Positions 45,581 to 54,687 of a stretch of DNA of 64,000 bases are shown here, piece by piece. Each line of letters opens with the position of its first letter. The first letter of the stretch is position 1. The notes below the pieces were generated by a model. That model had not been told where the DNA came from. It saw only the letters and a list, made by a program, of their open reading frames with translations, and did no database searches. The stretch covers positions 1 to 64,000 of the forward strand of contig NZ_WIJK01000010.1 of assembly GCF_009496285.1 (NCBI RefSeq), given 5' to 3'. Source of the DNA: Streptococcus mitis. Lineage in GTDB: Bacteria > Bacillota > Bacilli > Lactobacillales > Streptococcaceae. The position numbers and the translations under genes were made by a program.

Positions 45581-46522
45581 CTAGTCTAATTTTGGCTTGT
45601 AGAAGGAACGATTGTCCATAGCAAATACTTTATTGGTCATTTCTCCCTTATCAACAAGGGCCAGAGCTGTTGTCATCATCATCATGCTGGCATCCAAATT
45701 ATCAATCATATGAATAATTTCTGCTTCCATCACTCGAGGACGAACTGGACTACCATACTCAAGGAGACCATGATGACTGAGAATGACATGGCGAAGAAGT
45801 ACAACCTCTTCTCTGGTATCATCAATGCCAAGTTCCATTACCGCTTTGGTAATCTCGCTATCAATCAAAGCGATATGACCGATAAGGTTTCCTCTTACTG
45901 TGTACTCTGTCTGGTCAGGACCTGTCAACTCAATAACCTTGGCAAGGTCGTGCAACATAATTCCCGCATAGAGCAAGCTCTTATTGAGCTGAGGATAAAT
46001 ATCTGCAATTGCTTCTGCCAAACGAACCATAGTGGCAGTATGATAAGCAAGACCTGTTTCAAAAGCATGATGGTTGGTCTTAGCAGCTGGATAAGAGTAG
46101 AATTCCTTGTCATACTTGGTGTAGAGATTCCGAACAATTCGCTGCCAAATTGGATTTTCAATTTTAAAAATCATCTGCGCCATATACTCACGAATCTCTT
46201 TGGCATCTACTGGAGATTTAACCTTGAAGTCAGCTGGGTCATTTGGTTCGCCAGGTTGTGGTAAGCGAAGGGTGATTTGATTAACCTGAGGCGTATTGTT
46301 GTACACTTCACGACGACCTTGCATATGGACTACTTTCCCTGCTGTAAAGGTTTCAACATTGTGGGGTTGAGCATCCCAGAGCTTCCCTTCGATTTCTCCA
46401 CTATCATCTTGGAAGGTGAAGGCTAGGTAGTTTTTCCCAGCACGTGTCTGTCTCAGGTCAGCTGACTTGATCAGGTAAAAGCCTTCAAAAAGCTCATCTT
46501 TCTTCATGTGACTAATCTTCAT
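45581..46522 (-). CDS. yhaM: 3'-5' exoribonuclease YhaM / CMP-binding factor
   Basis: A 313-residue protein with an N-terminal OB fold (about 15-90) and a C-terminal HD domain with HHAFETGLAYHTATM and MLHDLAKVIEL. The family performs RNA end trimming in Firmicutes and was first described as CMP-binding factor Cbf1. I place the start at ATG 46522 (MKISHMKK), which overlaps the rmuC stop by 11 nt and is preceded by GAGGAAG. An upstream frame lies inside rmuC. Confidence 0.9.
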   Translation of the reverse strand: MKISHMKKDELFEGFYLIKSADLRQTRAGKNYLAFTFQDDSGEIEGKLWDAQPHNVETFTAGKVVHMQGRREVYNNTPQVNQITLRLPQPGEPNDPADFKVKSPVDAKEIREYMAQMIFKIENPIWQRIVRNLYTKYDKEFYSYPAAKTNHHAFETGLAYHTATMVRLAEAIADIYPQLNKSLLYAGIMLHDLAKVIELTGPDQTEYTVRGNLIGHIALIDSEITKAVMELGIDDTREEVVLLRHVILSHHGLLEYGSPVRPRVMEAEIIHMIDNLDASMMMMTTALALVDKGEMTNKVFAMDNRSFYKPKLD

Positions 46523-47768
46523 ATTCTTCCTCATCTTCTTGGAATTGTAGCAAATCAAGCGCAGGCTCACCTTCTGATAACTCAATGTGACGAAGCGTTC
46601 GCTCGATAGCTGTAGTACGACGGTTTAATAAATCATCAATATTGCCAGAGGCATGTTGGAGATGTTTTTGTGCCTTGACCAGAATACCTCCAAACTTGCC
46701 AAATTCTGTTTTGACACTAGCTAGGGTTTTACTGATATGGTCAGCACTCTTTTGGATATTGAGAGTCTTGAAGCCAACTGATAAGGAGTTAAGAAGAGCC
46801 GACAAGGTACTTGGACCTGCAACAATAATCTGTTCCTCCCGTCTCAAATCATCAAAGAAAATCGGATTGCGAACGATTTCCGAATAGAGACCTTCTGTCG
46901 GAACAAATAAGACTCCAAAATTAGTTGTCCGAGGTGGCGCCAGGTACTTACTCTTGATATCCTTGGCAAAACGCTTGACACTTGCTAAGAGAGACTTACG
47001 GCAGCGTTCGATTTCATCCTTATCACCTGCTGCATAGGCTTCTTCCAGACGGTAATAATCCGCCAGGGGAAACTTAGAATCAATCGGTAGATAAACATAT
47101 TCCTGGTCACCTTGCCCAGGTAACTTGATGGCGTATTCCACACGTTCACTAGAGTTTTCAACCGTTGCAAATTCTCGTTCATACTGGGCAGGTGTCATGA
47201 TGTCTTCAATAATCTGCCCCAGTTGTAATTCACCTAGAATTCCTCGGGTCTTGGTTCCAGAAAGGACTTTATTAAGCGCACCGACATCTCGCGCAACCGT
47301 CTGCATTTCACCCAGACCTCGATTGACAGATTCCAGTTGTTTAGAAACCGTCTCGAAGGATGCTTGCAAGCGAGTTTGCAAGGTCTTTTCTAACTTTTCC
47401 TCGACTGTTTGGCGCATCTGTTCCAAGCGTTGCTCATTTGATTCCTGCAAGGCTTGGAGACGTTGGTCGGTCTTATCTCTGGTTTGGAGGAGGTTCTCAT
47501 TCATTTCCTGCCGAACCTGAGTCAGACCCTGATGCAATTCGATACGCACTTCCTGCAAGCGATCACTGACAGCCACTTCAAGATTTTTTTGATCAATCTG
47601 ACTAGCTTGTCGAGCTTGTTCAAAGCGATAATCCAGCTGGTCTGAGAGATTATCTGCCTGATCTTCTAAACTCTTGGTCAAATATTGCTCCTGCTTGTCC
47701 TGCCTTTGCCAAATCAGAAAAAGCCCGGCTAGGTTAGCAATTAATAACAGTAGTAATACAATCTCCAT
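46512..47768 (-). CDS. rmuC: RmuC family DNA recombination protein
   Basis: A 418-residue protein with an N-terminal membrane span (IVLLLLLIANLAGLFLIW), a long coiled coil (about 30-150, heptads rich in Gln/Leu/Glu), and a C-terminal RmuC nuclease-like domain (about 165-380) with LPIDSKFPLADYYRL and LFVPTEGLYSEI. It limits recombination at inverted repeats in E. coli. Its role in streptococci is not defined. Start ATG at 47768 follows GGAGGTAGG. Confidence 0.9.
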   Translation of the reverse strand: MEIVLLLLLIANLAGLFLIWQRQDKQEQYLTKSLEDQADNLSDQLDYRFEQARQASQIDQKNLEVAVSDRLQEVRIELHQGLTQVRQEMNENLLQTRDKTDQRLQALQESNEQRLEQMRQTVEEKLEKTLQTRLQASFETVSKQLESVNRGLGEMQTVARDVGALNKVLSGTKTRGILGELQLGQIIEDIMTPAQYEREFATVENSSERVEYAIKLPGQGDQEYVYLPIDSKFPLADYYRLEEAYAAGDKDEIERCRKSLLASVKRFAKDIKSKYLAPPRTTNFGVLFVPTEGLYSEIVRNPIFFDDLRREEQIIVAGPSTLSALLNSLSVGFKTLNIQKSADHISKTLASVKTEFGKFGGILVKAQKHLQHASGNIDDLLNRRTTAIERTLRHIELSEGEPALDLLQFQEDEEEYED

Positions 47769-47769
47769 C

Positions 47770-48432
47770 CTACCTCCTGTCCTTGCTATGCAAGACAACC
47801 ACATAGCCATCTGGGCAAGTCACTGACACTTCCCTATCTATATATTCGTTAGAAGCGTAAACTTTCTTAAAGAAAAAATTCTCCTCTGTCAGTTCATACT
47901 TGGCACCGAGTATTGTCAAACGACTATCCCTCACAGGCATAAAGGCCAAATAATCATAGTCCGAACGTGGTTCTAGCTGACTGGTCCCTTCTGGGCAATA
48001 GCTAATCAAATTTTGCCCATCCTCAATCTCTATTTGACGCATATAGGGCGCCAATTTAAGATTGCTGGGTAGAAAGACATTAGCTAACATATGGTCAATG
48101 CGACCACCTAGGGCACCAAAAATAGTGACCTGAGCTTGAGGACTTTTTTCAAAAATCGTTAAAAGCGCTAGTTCCAGATCCGTATCATCTTTTTCTGGCT
48201 GGGCTTGGACAAAGCGCTGGGCATTCGCCTGAATCAACTGACGTTCTTCTACAGTCACAGAATCAAAATCCCCAACTGCAAGAGCAAGAGGAAGTTTTTC
48301 CTCTAGTACCCAAAGCGAGCCTCGATCCACACCGACAAAGCAGTCAAAATTTGTCCGATAGTGACCGCGGTCTCCGCCTGCAAAAACTGCAACTTTAGTC
48401 CAGTTGTTTTCTGAGAGCTTGCACTCGTTCAT
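47770..48432 (-). CDS. thiN: Thiamine pyrophosphokinase
   Basis: A 220-residue enzyme that makes thiamine diphosphate from thiamine and ATP. Diagnostic segments are AVFAGGDRGH, FVGVDRGSLW, LAVGDFDSVT, QPEKDDTDLELAL and IFGALGGRIDHMLANV. The ATG at 48432 (MNECKL) after AAGGGAG is the best start, overlapping rpe by 38 nt. It is part of the rsmA-rsgA-rpe-thiN-rmuC-yhaM run, all tightly spaced. Confidence 0.92.
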   Translation of the reverse strand: MNECKLSENNWTKVAVFAGGDRGHYRTNFDCFVGVDRGSLWVLEEKLPLALAVGDFDSVTVEERQLIQANAQRFVQAQPEKDDTDLELALLTIFEKSPQAQVTIFGALGGRIDHMLANVFLPSNLKLAPYMRQIEIEDGQNLISYCPEGTSQLEPRSDYDYLAFMPVRDSRLTILGAKYELTEENFFFKKVYASNEYIDREVSVTCPDGYVVVLHSKDRR

Positions 48433-49051
48433 TGACATCTCCCTTAAAAACATAGGATCCTGCTACAAAAACTGTTGCACCAGCTTCTTTGGCTTGAGCA
48501 ATAGTTTTATCATCAATCCCACCATCCACTTCAATTTCAAAATTCAAGCCTTTTTCCTCACGAAGGGAAACCAATTCACGTATCTTATCCATGGTTTCAG
48601 GCAGAAATGCTTGTCCGCCGAAACCTGGGTTAACGGTCATGACTAATACTTGGTCAACCAAATGAAGCACATGCTTAATCGCTTCAACAGGCGTACCAGG
48701 ATTGATGACTACCGAAGGTTTAACACCGAGAGAACGAATTTTTTGAAGAGCGCCATGGATATGAGGTGTTGCCTCAACATGGATGCTGATAATATCCGCT
48801 CCCGCACGCGCAAAGTCCTCTAGATGATGTTCAGGATTAGAGACCATCAAATGGCAGTCAAAGACCATCTTGCTATGAGGACGAAGGCTTTCAACCACAC
48901 CTGCACCAAAGCTGATCTGAGGTACAAAGTGACCATCCATGATATCGATATGGGCGTATTCTGCCCCAGTTGCTTCTAGGCGTTTAATTTCACGTTCAAA
49001 GTTGGCATAATCCGCTGCCAGAATTGACGGAGCAATCTTGTATTGAGACAT
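48395..49051 (-). CDS. rpe: Ribulose-phosphate 3-epimerase
   Basis: This 218-residue TIM barrel interconverts ribulose-5-P and xylulose-5-P. Metal and active-site motifs: APSILAADYANF, HIDIMDGHFVPQISFG, FDCHLMVSNPEHH, VMTVNPGFGGQAF and EIEVDGGI. I start at ATG 49051 with GGAGAAACC upstream. The frame could be read further upstream but that part overlaps rsgA. It lies 10 nt after rsgA. Confidence 0.95.
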   Translation of the reverse strand: MSQYKIAPSILAADYANFEREIKRLEATGAEYAHIDIMDGHFVPQISFGAGVVESLRPHSKMVFDCHLMVSNPEHHLEDFARAGADIISIHVEATPHIHGALQKIRSLGVKPSVVINPGTPVEAIKHVLHLVDQVLVMTVNPGFGGQAFLPETMDKIRELVSLREEKGLNFEIEVDGGIDDKTIAQAKEAGATVFVAGSYVFKGDVNERVQALRKQLD

Positions 49052-49061
49052 AGGTTTCTCC

Positions 49062-49940
49062 TTATTTTGGAATTTTTTTGCTGACTTTTTTATAGGTTTC
49101 TCTACGATTTTCAATCTCACTGAGGAATTGTAGGTAGTTGTCAAAACGGAAGGTGGCAATGTTCCCCTCTTCTACTGCTGGTTTCACTGCGCAAGATGGC
49201 TCATGGGTATGAGTACATGTACGGAACTTGCAGTCTCGACTGACACTAGCAATTTCTGGAAAGGCTAGATTAAGGTCTTCTGCTGTTGTTACTTCGTAAT
49301 CTAGCGATGAAAAACCTGGTGTGTCTGCGATTTTCCCACCATTGAGATTGTAAAAACTAACCGCTCGAGTGGTGTGACGACCACGACCCAGACTGTCTGA
49401 GATTTCTCCCGTTTCTAGATTGAGATCAGGTGCGATTTTATTGAGCAAAGTTGACTTTCCAACACCTGTCTGCCCCATAAAGACCGTAACCTTGCCTGTC
49501 AACAAGGGTAAAAGTTCTTCTTTACTCGTCACAAAATCGTAACCAATAGCACGATATGTTTTCTCGTAGAAATCCAGTTCTCTCCTATCCTCTAGTAAGT
49601 CCATTTTGGAAATATAGACAATAGGGTGAATGCCCTTGTGCTCCAAAAGGACCAAGAAGCGATCCAGCAAGTTGCTATTAAAGTCAGGTTCTTTAACAGA
49701 CATAATGACAACGGCCTGGTCAATATTGACAATGGGTGGGCGAACCAGACTATTTTTTCGTTCATGAATCTTGAGAATATAACCTTCGGAATTTTCCTCC
49801 GCAGAAAAATCTACCCAATCTCCAACGTAGGGCGTATGACCTTTTTTACGGAAATTCCCACGCGCGCGTGTTTGATAAACCTGACCATCACTTTCCACAT
49901 AGTAGAAGCCAGCCAAAGCTTTAATGATTTGTCCTTGCAT
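49062..49940 (-). CDS. rsgA: Small ribosomal subunit biogenesis GTPase RsgA
   Basis: A 292-residue circularly permuted GTPase with an OB fold (about 1-70), then G4 SKMDL, G1 [10 protein letters not shown]3 DTPGF, and a C-terminal zinc site ([14 protein letters not shown]). It helps 30S maturation. The start is ATG 49940, one nt after the rsmA stop. Neighbours rsmA and rpe match the usual Firmicutes order. Confidence 0.94.
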   Translation of the reverse strand: MQGQIIKALAGFYYVESDGQVYQTRARGNFRKKGHTPYVGDWVDFSAEENSEGYILKIHERKNSLVRPPIVNIDQAVVIMSVKEPDFNSNLLDRFLVLLEHKGIHPIVYISKMDLLEDRRELDFYEKTYRAIGYDFVTSKEELLPLLTGKVTVFMGQTGVGKSTLLNKIAPDLNLETGEISDSLGRGRHTTRAVSFYNLNGGKIADTPGFSSLDYEVTTAEDLNLAFPEIASVSRDCKFRTCTHTHEPSCAVKPAVEEGNIATFRFDNYLQFLSEIENRRETYKKVSKKIPK

Positions 49941-49941
49941 C

Positions 49942-50814
49942 TTAGAGTCCTTGTCCTTTAAGCGCATCTGCTAGACTAGCAAATTCTTCTAAGCCAAGAG
50001 CTTCACCGCGTACACTTGGGGATAGTCCGGCCTGGTCCAAAGCCCTAGTCAACTTATCCTTAACTTCCTCAGTCTTGCCAAAGTAACCTGTCAAGTTGTT
50101 CCACAAGGTCTTACGACGATGGGTGAAACTAGCCTTGGAAACCTTAAAGAAGAAGTTCTCATCTTTTACTGCTACAGCCGGTTCTGGACGACGCACCATT
50201 TTCAGGATAGCTGAATCCACATTTGGTGCTGGCACAAAGACCGTACGAGGTACGATAAAGGCAACCTTAGCTGTCATGTAATACTGAACGGCAATCGACA
50301 AGCTGCCGTAAGCCTTGGTATTTGGCTTAGCAGAGATACGATCTGCCACTTCTCTTTGCATCATGACCACAAACTCACTAAAAGGAATCCCACTTTCGAT
50401 CAAGTGCATGAGAATAGGGGTCGTGATGTAATAAGGCAAGTTTGCCACTACCTTGATGGGTAAGTCAGGATTTTTGAAATTTTGGATATGTTGCGCTAGG
50501 TCAACTTTTAGAATGTCCTCGTTGACTACGGTCACATTGTCAAAATCCCGCAAGGTATCCGCTAGGATTGGTACCAAGCGGTGGTCAATCTCAAAAGCCA
50601 TGACTTGAGCTGCACGCTCAGCCAGAAACTCTGTCAAGGCACCAATACCTGGCCCGATTTCGATAACATTAACCTGGTCATCAATCTCAGCCGTATCCAC
50701 AATTTTTTGAAGGATATTGGTATCCGTCAGGAAATTTTGCCCGAAGGACTTTTTAAAGGTAAAACCGTGACGCTCCAGCACTGCCTTGGTCACGCTATAA
50801 TCTGCAATTCTCAT
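49942..50814 (-). CDS. rsmA: 16S rRNA (adenine1518/1519-N6)-dimethyltransferase
   Basis: A 290-residue methyltransferase, also called KsgA. It has the SAM motif [15 protein letters not shown] near residue 45, the FGQNFL segment at the N-terminus and the catalytic NLPYYI motif near residue 125. It dimethylates two adjacent adenines near the 3' end of 16S rRNA. Start ATG at 50814. In many Firmicutes rnmV directly precedes rsmA, but here two uncharacterised genes come between. Confidence 0.95.
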   Translation of the reverse strand: MRIADYSVTKAVLERHGFTFKKSFGQNFLTDTNILQKIVDTAEIDDQVNVIEIGPGIGALTEFLAERAAQVMAFEIDHRLVPILADTLRDFDNVTVVNEDILKVDLAQHIQNFKNPDLPIKVVANLPYYITTPILMHLIESGIPFSEFVVMMQREVADRISAKPNTKAYGSLSIAVQYYMTAKVAFIVPRTVFVPAPNVDSAILKMVRRPEPAVAVKDENFFFKVSKASFTHRRKTLWNNLTGYFGKTEEVKDKLTRALDQAGLSPSVRGEALGLEEFASLADALKGQGL

Positions 50815-50833
50815 TTATTCTCTTTTCTATTTA

Positions 50834-51547
50834 TTAGCTAAAAATAATATATAAAACCCACATAATTCCTAGTGCCAACAAAATCCAAAACACTAAAAGA
50901 ACACGAGGTTTGCTCCCTTTTGAATCAGATCCAGTCGTATCAAGCACTTTCTTATCTTCTTGGGGGTTCGTTTTCTTCAGTTCATCCTGATAGGCAACCG
51001 AATCTAGAATATTGTCTTCTGGCAATAATTCTGAAGCATAATAGTCAGGAAAGCCCATAGCAAGACCAATTAAGTTCTTTTCAGTCAAAGAAAAATCTAA
51101 ATCTTTGGGTTGATTTTCCCGAATAGCCCGTATATTTTTTAACAGTTTATCAGAAACAACAGACACTTGGTCCATAAAAACAACATCTAAAAGATCAAAT
51201 CCGAGCACATCACCATCTTTTACGTTTGCAAGAATATAACGAACAAAGGCATCATATAGTTGCACGGATTGTGGGGCATTCTCTTCTAAAAAAGATCGGT
51301 TTTTGAGGGCATTCTGCTGGAATTTTTCAATAGAAAGCAAGATATCTACATTCTGCTCTTGGTAAAATCTTTCTGCTTGCTCTTCATCTTCTTCCAGTTT
51401 TTCTGCCGTTTCCCAGAGAGCAATCGGAGCTTTTAAATCTTCTTCATCCCAAAACAATTGCCAAAAATAAGGTATCGTGTAGATGCCTTCTGTTAAAATA
51501 CGAGCTCCATCTTCGTTTTTTAAGTAAATATAACTTCTATTTGCCAT
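50834..51547 (-). CDS. Uncharacterised tail-anchored protein
   Basis: A 237-residue, acidic, mainly soluble protein with a single C-terminal hydrophobic segment (PRVLLVFWILLALGIMWVLYIIF), suggesting tail anchoring with the body in the cytosol. The N-terminal half starts MANRSYIYLKNEDGARIL and is rich in Glu/Gln and aromatic residues. I do not recognise the family. Start ATG at 51547 follows AAAGGAAATG. It sits between rsmA and an SseB-domain gene, with which it may be functionally paired. Confidence 0.7.
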   Translation of the reverse strand: MANRSYIYLKNEDGARILTEGIYTIPYFWQLFWDEEDLKAPIALWETAEKLEEDEEQAERFYQEQNVDILLSIEKFQQNALKNRSFLEENAPQSVQLYDAFVRYILANVKDGDVLGFDLLDVVFMDQVSVVSDKLLKNIRAIRENQPKDLDFSLTEKNLIGLAMGFPDYYASELLPEDNILDSVAYQDELKKTNPQEDKKVLDTTGSDSKGSKPRVLLVFWILLALGIMWVLYIIFS

Positions 51548-51636
51548 ATCATTTCCTTTCACAATCTTTGAAAAAGGTTAGTGGTTCAAGTAGGATGTAG
51601 ATAAAACTATATAGTTTCCCAATGTAAAGAAACTCT

Positions 51637-53064
51637 CTAATCTTTAGCTCTGCCTTCTAGTTCCTCACTGAGCTCTTGCATCTCTTTAAAAGCTGTTAGA
51701 CTAACATAGGCACCCGCTTCATAGTATTCCGTTGGATTAATGGCATAGTCAAAAACTTCAATCATGCCTCCAGCTTCTTCAATCATGCCATTCCACTTTT
51801 CATCAAAGACCATTCTCAGACGTTTCCAATCGGTAAAGACTGGGACGGAATTTCGTCCATCTTTTCCCTCTCTAACGGGAATATTAAAGTTTGCATCTTT
51901 TTCCAAAACAAAGGAATTCCCTTCTGAATTATCCTCTGGGAATCCTGATGCTGCATCTAATGGAAGCAAGAATTTTGCTTTAGGCATAGCCATAGAGAAG
52001 AACTTGTAGTAAAGCCCATAAACTAGTTCTTGCTCTTCTGTAGTCGGTTGATCCATCTGTCCCATCAGGAGCATCCACCTTACCAGGTCAGGATTCATGA
52101 CAGGCACTTGTATTTCTGGCAAATCAGAAAAATCTGGTTTTTGGACCAAGGCTGAGGCACTGATGCTAACTTCCTTGGAATTAAAGATTGCTCCCAAGGC
52201 ACCATTTAAGTAAAAGGCTGTTCCAAGGAAATTCTCAATCCCTTTTTTATCTTCCGTATTTTCAATCAGTTTTACGACAGAGTTTGGTCGACTATCAATG
52301 GTTTCCTTGAATTGGCGATACCAAGATGGCGTCAAAAGCATAATCATGGGATCCGTACAGAGATACCCCTCTTCTCCCCTGTCATAGGTAGTTGAGAAAA
52401 GATAGGGTTCACCTGTTTTTTCTGAAAAAACTGCATAAACTGAATCTGCTGCTAACAACTTATCCTTGACAATTTCTGCTAGACGCTCCAACTTGCGGGT
52501 GTTAGCTTGATAGCTTTCTTCACTTTCAGTTTCCTGATTTTGACGGCATTTCCATAAAAAGAGGCGTAAAATCTCTACGCTATCATCAAGGCTAGCTGCC
52601 AAATAGTCTTCATTAGTCAATTGACCTTCTTGGATGGCTACAAAAGCACGATAAAGAGCATCTGAATAGCTAGATAATTTTTGCTCTTCCTCGACACCCG
52701 AACTAAAGAGCACACTTCCTTTTTTCAGTTTATCAAGAGAAGGAACCCTATCAACCACAAGATGCGCGAGAACTTCATCAGTAAGACTATCTGCATCCTT
52801 ATTCTGACTGCTGAGTTTTTTAACCTCTACAGTACCAAGACTTTCCATTCCTTGGTCGGGATTGCAAAACTGCAACTGATCTCCAACCTTGAGACTACCT
52901 TCTAGACTTCCAACAATCAATAATTGATTCGTTTCCTTCATCGGGAACAAATCTAGAACTCCAATACATGCATTGTTTTTAGATTCTTCTCTTTCTTTCT
53001 GTGCTTCACTTATTTCAGTTGCCTCTGCAGTTTCCGTCTTTTTTAAAAAATCAAAGATTCCCAT
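51637..53064 (-). CDS. SseB-domain protein with an EF-Tu domain 2-like N-terminal segment
   Basis: A 475-residue cytosolic protein. The N-terminal segment (about 30-110: ACIGVLDLFPMKETNQLLIVGSLEG...GDQLQF) resembles the beta-barrel domain 2 of translational GTPases but has no GTPase. The C-terminal segment (about 355-465: AKFLLPLDAASG...FTDWKRLRMVFDEKW) matches the SseB family. The middle is alpha-helical and acidic. Its function is unknown. It precedes the tail-anchored gene by 89 nt. Start ATG at 53064 has only GGAAAA upstream. Confidence 0.7.
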   Translation of the reverse strand: MGIFDFLKKTETAEATEISEAQKEREESKNNACIGVLDLFPMKETNQLLIVGSLEGSLKVGDQLQFCNPDQGMESLGTVEVKKLSSQNKDADSLTDEVLAHLVVDRVPSLDKLKKGSVLFSSGVEEEQKLSSYSDALYRAFVAIQEGQLTNEDYLAASLDDSVEILRLFLWKCRQNQETESEESYQANTRKLERLAEIVKDKLLAADSVYAVFSEKTGEPYLFSTTYDRGEEGYLCTDPMIMLLTPSWYRQFKETIDSRPNSVVKLIENTEDKKGIENFLGTAFYLNGALGAIFNSKEVSISASALVQKPDFSDLPEIQVPVMNPDLVRWMLLMGQMDQPTTEEQELVYGLYYKFFSMAMPKAKFLLPLDAASGFPEDNSEGNSFVLEKDANFNIPVREGKDGRNSVPVFTDWKRLRMVFDEKWNGMIEEAGGMIEVFDYAINPTEYYEAGAYVSLTAFKEMQELSEELEGRAKD

Positions 53065-53196
53065 AACTTTTCCTCATTAACTCCACACAAGGCTAATCCC
53101 GTGGAGCACTTTTCTAATGCTTGCTATCAAGCCTGATTAAACCGTATATGCTTACTTCTATTGTATCATATTCCCCCTACATTTTGGGGGAGTTTC

Positions 53197-53760
53197 TCAA
53201 TCCTCATAAGATTTCATGGCATCTTCAACTTCAGCTAAACTGATGCCAAATAATTCTAAACGCTTGAGAAGTTGTTTCCCATTGGAATAACCAATACGTA
53301 GACTCTCTCCTAGATATTCTCTGCGTTTTCGGCTATCTGCGCCTGCTAGAAAACCAAGACGAATCAAGTCACTACGGCTAATGTCAAAGTCGCTTTCTGC
53401 TTCAAATTGCTCTGTGACTTGTTCCAGCGCTGTTTTCAGATCTTCATAACTGGCATGTTCGATTCCTAGGGAACGTCCTTTGGTCTTGGACTTCGGCACT
53501 GCCTCATCACGTTTGAGAAAGGCGTGTTGAACTGTTGGAACAGCCGTCATAATCATCCGGCGAATGCGTTCCCCATTAAAGTCAGGATCTGTAAAGACAA
53601 TCACCCCATGACGTTGGTGTAGACGTTGGATTCGTTCAAGATCTTGCTCATTGATAGCGGAGCCACGAGTCTCATAGGTCTCCACATCAAAATAACGTTT
53701 GAGATTGGCCGTATCATCACGCCCTTCGACTACGATGACTTGGGAAATTTTCTTTTTCAT
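53197..53760 (-). CDS. rnmV: Ribonuclease M5
   Basis: This 187-residue Toprim-domain endonuclease matures the 5S rRNA precursor in Firmicutes. The N-terminal Toprim has VVEGRDDTANLKRYF and VFTDPDFNGERIRR. The C-terminal part carries the RNase M5 extension. The ATG at 53760 overlaps the tatD stop by 4 nt (ATGA). Ordinary length. Confidence 0.93.
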   Translation of the reverse strand: MKKKISQVIVVEGRDDTANLKRYFDVETYETRGSAINEQDLERIQRLHQRHGVIVFTDPDFNGERIRRMIMTAVPTVQHAFLKRDEAVPKSKTKGRSLGIEHASYEDLKTALEQVTEQFEAESDFDISRSDLIRLGFLAGADSRKRREYLGESLRIGYSNGKQLLKRLELFGISLAEVEDAMKSYED

Positions 53761-54533
53761 GATTTACGTTCCAGTCCAAAAATTCGTTCTGCATTTGCAC
53801 TTGTCGCAGCAGCTAATTCTTCTGTTGTCATGCCACGCAAATCTGCAATAAAGTCCACTACATAGCGCGTGTATGCTGTCTTGTTTTCGCGACCACGTTT
53901 GGGAACGGGTGCCAAGTAAGGGGCATCAGTCTCTACCAAAATCTTATCCAAAGGCAATTCTTTGGCCGCCTCTTGAATGTCTGTCGCTTTTTTAAAGGTC
54001 ACCACTCCAGAAAAGGAAATGGTCATACCTAACTCCACAAACCTTTCAGCCCATTCCAGAGAACCTGAGAAGGAGTGCATGATGCCACCACGGGGACCGA
54101 CTCCCTCACTTTTGATAATTTCATAGGTATCTTCGAGCGCATCACGAGTGTGAACTACAAAAGGTAAGTCCAATTCCTTTGATAGCTGAATCTGACGACG
54201 GAAAACCTTCTCTTGAACTTCTTTAGGCGCTGTCATCCAGTGATAGTCCATTCCAATCTCACCCAAGGCTACCACTTTAGGATGTTTGAGCTTGTCCAAC
54301 AGGTATTTCTCAACTTCCCTTGTATAGGTCCCTGCTTCTGTCGGATGCCATCCAATAGTCGCATAAAGTTGGTCATATTCTTCCACCAATTCCAAGGCTC
54401 GCTCAATGGTCAGTTTATCAAATCCAACAATATTCATCCGAGTTACACCCATTTCAGCTGCTAAGGCTATTTCTTCTGCTTCTCTTCCTGAAAATTCTTC
54501 CACATTCAAGTGGGTATGTGTATCAAAAATCAT
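53757..54533 (-). CDS. TatD family metal-dependent hydrolase
   Basis: A 258-residue TIM-barrel DNase/hydrolase. The metal ligands are in FDTHTHLNVEEF (residues 3-5 region), GEIGMDYHW, PFVVHTRDA and VETDAPYLAP. Related TatD proteins act as 3'-5' DNases or D-aminoacyl hydrolases. The substrate here is not known. It is translationally coupled to rnmV downstream. The ATG at 54533 follows AGGGAATATAC. Confidence 0.92.
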   Translation of the reverse strand: MIFDTHTHLNVEEFSGREAEEIALAAEMGVTRMNIVGFDKLTIERALELVEEYDQLYATIGWHPTEAGTYTREVEKYLLDKLKHPKVVALGEIGMDYHWMTAPKEVQEKVFRRQIQLSKELDLPFVVHTRDALEDTYEIIKSEGVGPRGGIMHSFSGSLEWAERFVELGMTISFSGVVTFKKATDIQEAAKELPLDKILVETDAPYLAPVPKRGRENKTAYTRYVVDFIADLRGMTTEELAAATSANAERIFGLERKS

Positions 54534-54624
54534 GTATATTCCCTCGTTTTTTCTACCTTCTATTATACCAAAAAACTAGTCTCATTCTTATAGGAAAAAA
54601 TATTTTGAAATCATTCATTTTTTC

Positions 54625-54653
54625 TTGACTGCTTATTTTCATAGCAGTATAAT
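54625..54653 (+). promoter_or_regulatory. Promoter of the KimA-like gene
   Basis: TTGACT (54625-54630), 17 nt, then TATAAT (54648-54653). The leader to the start is only about 28 nt, so a c-di-AMP riboswitch like that of B. subtilis kimA is absent. Confidence 0.8.
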
Positions 54654-54687
54654 AGCTCTTGTTGAAATTTTCGGAAAAGGAAAGAAA

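Noticed and set aside
54654..54687. c-di-AMP riboswitch upstream of the KimA-like gene
   Set aside because: The leader is only about 28 nt, far too short for that riboswitch.
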